From Streptomyces spiroverticillatus (GTDB lineage: Bacteria > Actinomycetota > Actinomycetes > Streptomycetales > Streptomycetaceae), in contig BMUX01000006.1 in assembly GCA_014650415.1 (NCBI GenBank), positions 124,001-188,000 on the forward strand: 64,000 bases of DNA. The letters are read 5' to 3'. Shown piece by piece: positions 60,455-64,000 of this stretch (its first letter is position 1; every line of letters begins with the position of its first letter). The translations under genes were made by a program, and so were the position numbers. The notes beneath the pieces were generated by a model. That model ran no database searches and was not told the DNA's origin. It worked only from the letters and a program-made list of their open reading frames with translations.

Positions 60455-61221
60455 GAGGACACCGGGGAGTTGACCCCGGCCTTCGCCGCCGCCCGCAGCC
60501 CCAGCCCGCCGAACACCGCCGCGAACACGGCCCACAGCAGCACCTGCGACCCCAGCGACAGCACCCGGAAGTCCCACAACAGCGTTGCCGGTACGGGGAC
60601 TTCGTCCGGGTTTCCCGGCAGCAGGAACAGCACGGCGAGAGTCGCCGCGCCGGTCAGGAACACCGCGCCCTGGCGCAGCGGCTCGGCCCGGCCCGCCAGA
60701 CGTACGTACAACTGCCAGGCCAGCAGCATCCCGAGGATGCCGATCACGACGGCCGCCAGCCACAACTGCTGCCGCTCGCCGACCGTGTTGGCGTCGCCGA
60801 CACCGGGCGGGGCCGCCGGGTAGCGCAGCCCCGGCAGCAGTGCCACCGCCACGAACGCCGCCGCACAGCACGCGAGGGCGCGCGGCCAGGCCCGTACGAG
60901 ATAACCGGTGCGGCGGTGGATGAGCGCGTAGGCGACCGCGAACAGCGCGCCCAGGGCGATACCCGCGATGATCGCGGTGACGACCAGCCCGAAGTGCTGC
61001 TGGCCGCGGGTGAAGAGTTCCTCGTGGTGCTCGGCGACGGCGCCGGCCGCCGCGTGGGCGTGCTCGGCGGCCTCCTCCTTGGCGGAGCGGGCCTCCTCCA
61101 GCTCGATCGCCCTGTCCATGACAGGCTCGGCGAGCAGCAGGGAGAAGAGGCCCGTGACCAGGCCTGCGACCCCGCCCGCCGCGGTGCCGCGGCCGAGCAG
61201 GGTGAGAGTGGGGTTGCTCAT
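60421..61221 (-). CDS. cbtA: Predicted cobalt transporter subunit CbtA
   Basis: 266 aa, about five membrane segments. GGVAGLVTGLFSLLLAEPVMDRAI at the N-terminus, then a His/Glu-rich cytosolic stretch (EEAAEHAHAAAGAVAEHHEELF), FGLVVTAIIAGIALGALFAVAYA and LPGLRYPAAPPGVGDANTV are the CbtA family marks. CbtA and CbtB are predicted from cobalamin-riboswitch control to move cobalt. Start ATG 61221, 17 bases after cbtB. Its 3' end overlaps the sortase gene by 34 bases. Confidence 0.88.
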   Translation of the reverse strand: MSNPTLTLLGRGTAAGGVAGLVTGLFSLLLAEPVMDRAIELEEARSAKEEAAEHAHAAAGAVAEHHEELFTRGQQHFGLVVTAIIAGIALGALFAVAYALIHRRTGYLVRAWPRALACCAAAFVAVALLPGLRYPAAPPGVGDANTVGERQQLWLAAVVIGILGMLLAWQLYVRLAGRAEPLRQGAVFLTGAATLAVLFLLPGNPDEVPVPATLLWDFRVLSLGSQVLLWAVFAAVFGGLGLRAAAKAGVNSPVSSQDLAATAPVK

Positions 61222-61238
61222 GGTGCGCGCGACCCCGA

Positions 61239-61460
61239 TCAGTGGCAGGGGGCACCGAAGAGGTGCCTGCCGTCGTGCGAGAACTCGTGCAGGTAGCTGC
61301 CGGTCGCGGAGATGATGTGGCCGTTGTCCATGAACACGGCGTACAGCGCGATCAGCGCCACGATCACCGCGGCGGCCAGGATCAGCAGATCCCGGGTGCG
61401 GGTGGTCGCGGACGCGAGGTCGGTGGCGGTCTGTGCGGACTGCGGGGCAGACGCAGACAT
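61239..61460 (-). CDS. cbtB: Predicted cobalt transporter subunit CbtB
   Basis: 73 aa. One membrane segment (LLILAAAVIVALIALYAVF, about 25-43) and the C-terminal metal-site string LHEFSHDGRHLFGAPCH, the CbtB signature. GGAGGGC precedes the ATG at 61460. It is the first gene of the cbtBA unit, preceded by a cobalamin riboswitch. Confidence 0.92.
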   Translation of the reverse strand: MSASAPQSAQTATDLASATTRTRDLLILAAAVIVALIALYAVFMDNGHIISATGSYLHEFSHDGRHLFGAPCH

Positions 61461-61506
61461 GACGGGGTGAGCCCTCCTTCTGGGGTTTCCACGCCCCATG
61501 GCAGGA

Positions 61507-61612
61507 GAGGCGACGGTCCAGTTCCTGACTTCCCCTCTCCCACAAGGGAGTTGGGGTCACAGTGGCGGGACCGTCCCGGAGTCGCACCGGAGTTCCTGTG
61601 TGCCGTCGCCTC
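61507..61612 (-). promoter_or_regulatory. Cobalamin riboswitch upstream of cbtBA
   Basis: On the reverse strand the core reads CTCCGGTGCGACTCCGGGAC, then GGTCCCGCCACTGTGA, and ends with the B12 box AAGTCAGGAACTGG (61518-61531). The element is closed by a perfect 10-bp stem, GAGGCGACGG (61603-61612) with CCGTCGCCTC (61507-61516, reverse strand). It lies 46 bases before the cbtB start. At 106 nt it is compact for this class. High cobalamin should lower expression. Confidence 0.92.
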
Positions 61613-61977
61613 GACGTGTGAAGTTGTCCTCCGGAGAGTCCCAGCCTGGCAGTGCACTGTCAATGGGCCCTCGATGTGAGAGAAACCCCAGGTGGGCGGC
61701 GGACGAAGGAGGGCACCTGGCCCGGCCGACTGCTCGCTCCCCCCGGAGCTGTCGGCCGGGCTGGTCCTCGACCGCGCGCGCACGAACTGCGGGAGAAGCC
61801 CGGCGCCGTCGCGGGAGGTTCTGTGGAAGAGCCAGCTCGGATCCACGGGCCGGGGGCTGGGGCCGCATCCCTACTGTAGAACGGCCAAGCCCCGTTCTCC
61901 AGGGGGTAATTGACGCAAAGTCACAGCAAAGTCGCTACACGTGTCCCGGGCCGTGGAACCGGCTGCCGATACGTCCG
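61613..61977. other. 365-base region upstream of the cobalamin riboswitch
   Basis: No gene supported on either strand. It should carry the cbtBA promoter on the reverse strand, read leftwards into the riboswitch, and the 3' end of the GAF-ANTAR transcript coming from the right. No clear hairpin terminator was found. Confidence 0.5.
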
Positions 61978-62733
61978 CTATGCGCGCCCCGTCCGGTCGT
62001 CCCGCACCTCGTCGGAGTCCAGCTTCCCCACCACCACCTCCAGCGCCACCTCCGACAGCCGTCGCTGCTCCCGCCGCGCGTACCGGCGCAACGCCTCGAA
62101 GGCCTCGTCCACCGACACCGTCCACCGCTCGGCGAGCATCCCCTTCGCCTGCTCCAGCCGCACCCGGCTGGTCAGCGCCGACTGGAGCTGCCCCGCCACC
62201 AGTTCCGACTGCCGTACGGTCCGCTGCTGGAGGATGCCGATGGTCGCCGCGTCCGCCAGCGCCTGGGCGAGCTGGACCTCGCCGGGCGGCAGGTCCAGCC
62301 GCGCGGTGTCGGTGAACAGGTTCAGCGCGCCGATCACCGTCTCGCGCAGCCGCAGCGGGATCGCGTACGTGGCGCGGAACCCGTACTCACGGGCGCGCGG
62401 CGCGAACACCGGCCAGCGGGTGAGCGTTTCGGCGGCCTCCAGGGACACCGGCAGAACCGTGCTGCGGCTGCGGTAGCACTCCAGGCAGGGGCCTTCCTGG
62501 TGCTGGATCTCCAACAGGTCCAGCAGCCAGGCGCGTTCGTCGGAGGAGGCCGCGGTCTGGAGTTCGCCGTGCGGGGTGGCCAGCATCAGCCCGGCCGCCG
62601 AGACGTCCAGGAGCTCCACGCAGCGGGCGGCCAGCCGCTGGAGGAAGTCGATCACGTCGAAGTCGTCGACCAAGGTGTCGGCGAGCTCGACGAAGGCCGC
62701 CGCGATCTTCTGCTCGCGCACGCTGCTGTCCAT
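61978..62733 (-). CDS. GAF and ANTAR domain protein 1
   Basis: 251 aa. A GAF sensor domain (about 25-160: QRLAARCVELLDVSAAGLML, EGPCLECYRS, YAIPLRLRETVIGALNLF) precedes an ANTAR RNA-binding domain (about 175-235: QLQSALTSRVRLEQAKGMLAER, EAFEALRRYAR). ANTAR proteins bind paired hexaloop hairpins in leader RNAs and act as antiterminators. It lies 58 bases after a second gene of the same type, suggesting co-transcription. Confidence 0.93.
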   Translation of the reverse strand: MDSSVREQKIAAAFVELADTLVDDFDVIDFLQRLAARCVELLDVSAAGLMLATPHGELQTAASSDERAWLLDLLEIQHQEGPCLECYRSRSTVLPVSLEAAETLTRWPVFAPRAREYGFRATYAIPLRLRETVIGALNLFTDTARLDLPPGEVQLAQALADAATIGILQQRTVRQSELVAGQLQSALTSRVRLEQAKGMLAERWTVSVDEAFEALRRYARREQRRLSEVALEVVVGKLDSDEVRDDRTGRA

Positions 62734-62791
62734 GACTGCTCACCCATATCTGTCGTGCCGCCGGGTGGGGCGCCGGAGCGCTTCCCCTTCA

Positions 62792-63505
62792 TCATCGTGC
62801 CGTGTCCTGCCCGTCGCCGTCCCTCACGGCGCCGCTCGGGGTGAAAACCAGCCTTCGTGCCACCACGTCCCTGGCCACCTCCAGGATGGGTTTGTCACGG
62901 GAGTACGCATGGGCCCGCAGCCGCACCAGGGCCGCCGCCGGCGGCACCCCGAGCCGTACCGCGATCATGCCGGTCGCCTGGTGCACCTCGGCCCGGTACA
63001 GACCGGCCACCGGCAGCTCCTCGCCGGGAGCGGTCTGCGACCCGTCCAGCAGGGTCAGCGTGAGGGTGTCGCCCAGCACCAGGGCGTCCCGCAGCTGGAG
63101 CGGGCTCAGGCTGCCGGGGGTGGCCCGGTGCAGCGTCAGTGCCCCGAGCAGGATCGCGCCGATCTGGAGCGGCAGTGCGAACACCGCCCGCACCCCCAGG
63201 TCCGCCGCCGCAGGCAGGAAGCCCGGCCAGCGCTCCCGGGGCACCAGTTCCAGGTCCCCGTCCAGCAGCAGCGCGCCACTGGCCCGGACATCCAGGGCGG
63301 GTCCCTCGCCGAGGGTGAACTGGAGGTCCTCCAGCGCGGCACTGACCGGGTCCGAGAGCCACACCGGCTCACTGACGGAGGCGGAGCCGCCGGAGACGGA
63401 GACCGCGAGACCATCCACACCGAGCGCCTCGGCACAGCGACGGGCGAAGGACTCGTCGAGCCCGGCGGTGCGACGGACCGCGAGTTCTCCAAGGAGGGCG
63501 GTCAT
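62792..63505 (-). CDS. GAF and ANTAR domain protein 2
   Basis: 237 aa. N-terminal GAF domain (about 20-155: GLAVSVSGGSAS, LGVRAVFALPLQIGAILLGALTLH) and C-terminal ANTAR (VAGLYRAEVHQATGMIAVRLG, AALVRLRAHAYSRD). The GAF part is diverged from that of the downstream partner. ATG 63505; GGAGGG is further upstream than ideal. The two genes probably form one operon of signal-responsive RNA-binding regulators. Confidence 0.88.
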   Translation of the reverse strand: MTALLGELAVRRTAGLDESFARRCAEALGVDGLAVSVSGGSASVSEPVWLSDPVSAALEDLQFTLGEGPALDVRASGALLLDGDLELVPRERWPGFLPAAADLGVRAVFALPLQIGAILLGALTLHRATPGSLSPLQLRDALVLGDTLTLTLLDGSQTAPGEELPVAGLYRAEVHQATGMIAVRLGVPPAAALVRLRAHAYSRDKPILEVARDVVARRLVFTPSGAVRDGDGQDTAR

Positions 63506-63713
63506 GCGAGTGCTGACGACGCCCTCCCTGGGAAACGGTGTTGCCCAAGGGTAGTGCCCCGAGGACAAAGAGGCAGGTTGAACGTGGTGCAACAGCTTCT
63601 CTGCGATCGGGAACGCACCGGGTGGGGCACACGTTCCGTATGGAAGGATTGGATTCGACCGGCTGTGTCCGGGCAGGGGCGGCTGGGGGGCTGCCTCGGG
63701 AACTTCTTTCATC

Positions 63714-63779
63714 TTCGAGACAGTCAGTCACTTTGAGACGTTCATTCTTTTCGAGCAGTCACTTCGAGACGGTCAGTCC
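63714..63779 (+). repeat. Imperfect direct repeats TTCGAGACRGTCAGTC upstream of lipoprotein gene
   Basis: Four units about 17 bases long: TTCGAGACAGTCAGTCA (63714), TTTGAGACGTTCATTC (63732), TTCGAGCAGTCAC (63750) and TTCGAGACGGTCAGTCC (63763). They end 26 bases before the start of the last gene, where an operator array could act. The remainder of the 299-base gap 63506-63804 holds nothing I recognise. Confidence 0.55.
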
Positions 63780-63804
63780 TCGGCAGGCGCCCAAGGGGGA
63801 GTCG

Positions 63805-64000
63805 ATGTACGGCAGTTACAGCGGACGTGTGCGAGCACTCGGGGCGGTGGCGGTGGGGGCCGCGCTGCTCCTGACGGGCTGCACCTCGGACGACGGCGGC
63901 AGCGCCGCCGGGGGCACGGGGGGCAAGGCCCCGGTCACGCAGCTCCCCAAGGGCGACGACCCGTACTGGGTCAACCCGGACGCCAAGGCGGCCAAGGCGC
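63805..64000 (+). CDS. Lipoprotein, 5' part only; possible GH6 glycosidase
   Basis: The first 65 aa are in the window. The signal peptide ends LLTGC (lipid Cys26), then an acidic Gly/Ser linker (TSDDGGSAAGGTGG) and DPYWVNPDAKAAKA. The string D-P-(F/Y)-W-V-(N/D)-P is, as I recall, how the catalytic part of many GH6 cellulases of actinobacteria begins, so a GH6 lipoprotein is a fair guess. GGGGGAG precedes the ATG at 63805. Confidence 0.6.
   Translation, partial: MYGSYSGRVRALGAVAVGAALLLTGCTSDDGGSAAGGTGGKAPVTQLPKGDDPYWVNPDAKAAKA

Overview
The window is high-GC actinobacterial DNA and almost certainly Streptomyces. The signs are the G/C-rich third codon positions, GTG starts, GGAGG ribosome sites, DasR operators, a WhiJ-type XRE/DUF397/ATPase group, class E and F sortases, and GAF-ANTAR and excalibur proteins. 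Gene order from the PTS genes to the penicillin-binding protein agrees, as far as I recall, with the S. coelicolor SCO29xx core region.

Layout. 1-937: 3' part of a membrane acyltransferase (end outside the window), then a membrane-anchored PemK/MazF-like protein (1.2-1.7 kb). 2.2-8.3 kb: MBL hydrolase, N-acetylglucosamine PTS permeases nagE2 and nagE1 with DasR (dre) operators, divergent EIIB nagF, then rph, a lipoprotein and rdgB. 8.3-9.9 kb: an unusual tRNA and two tandem HNH nucleases. 10-16 kb: MHS-type transporter, bcp, DUF3618, GroES-like protein, a guanidine-III riboswitch with its SMR guanidinium exporter, and a class A PBP. 16-19.6 kb: ABC-2 exporter and DUF1707 protein. 19.8-25.3 kb: SGNH hydrolase, DUF445 protein, small membrane protein and two excalibur lipoproteins.

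25.4-36.7 kb is the accessory heart of the window. It holds a WhiJ-like regulatory group, then a defence island: an SRA-HNH modification-dependent endonuclease facing an apparent three-gene operon of a MutL/MORC-type GHKL ATPase, a Z1 ATPase and a phospholipase-D-nuclease/helicase/DUF3427 protein. No methyltransferase is present, which sets it apart from the MORC-Z1 restriction-modification systems I know.

36.7-46 kb: SEC-C protein, class E sortase, DUF3311 plus sodium:solute symporter, DUF6412, a YidC paralogue, an FAH-family enzyme, a Gfo/Idh/MocA oxidoreductase and a surface protein. 46.2-58.2 kb looks like one phosphonate (2-aminoethylphosphonate type) uptake and breakdown regulon: GntR/HutC regulator, FAD oxidoreductase, phosphonatase-like HAD, four-gene ABC importer and three tandem Tat-exported alkaline-phosphatase-superfamily enzymes. 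A shared operator-like palindrome (GTCTGGWCCAG) lies in front of three of its units. 58.3-64 kb: NagD-like HAD, small surface protein with class F sortase, cbtBA under a cobalamin riboswitch, two GAF-ANTAR proteins and the start of a lipoprotein that may be a GH6 glycosidase.

How the parts work together. The nag genes take up GlcNAc under DasR control. The phosphonate cluster would release, import, oxidise and cleave phosphonates. The defence genes are likely to restrict modified or foreign DNA. Two riboswitches tie single transporters to their ligands. Three G/C-rich intergenic repeat families are scattered through the window, and one copy appears to be translated within a permease N-terminus.
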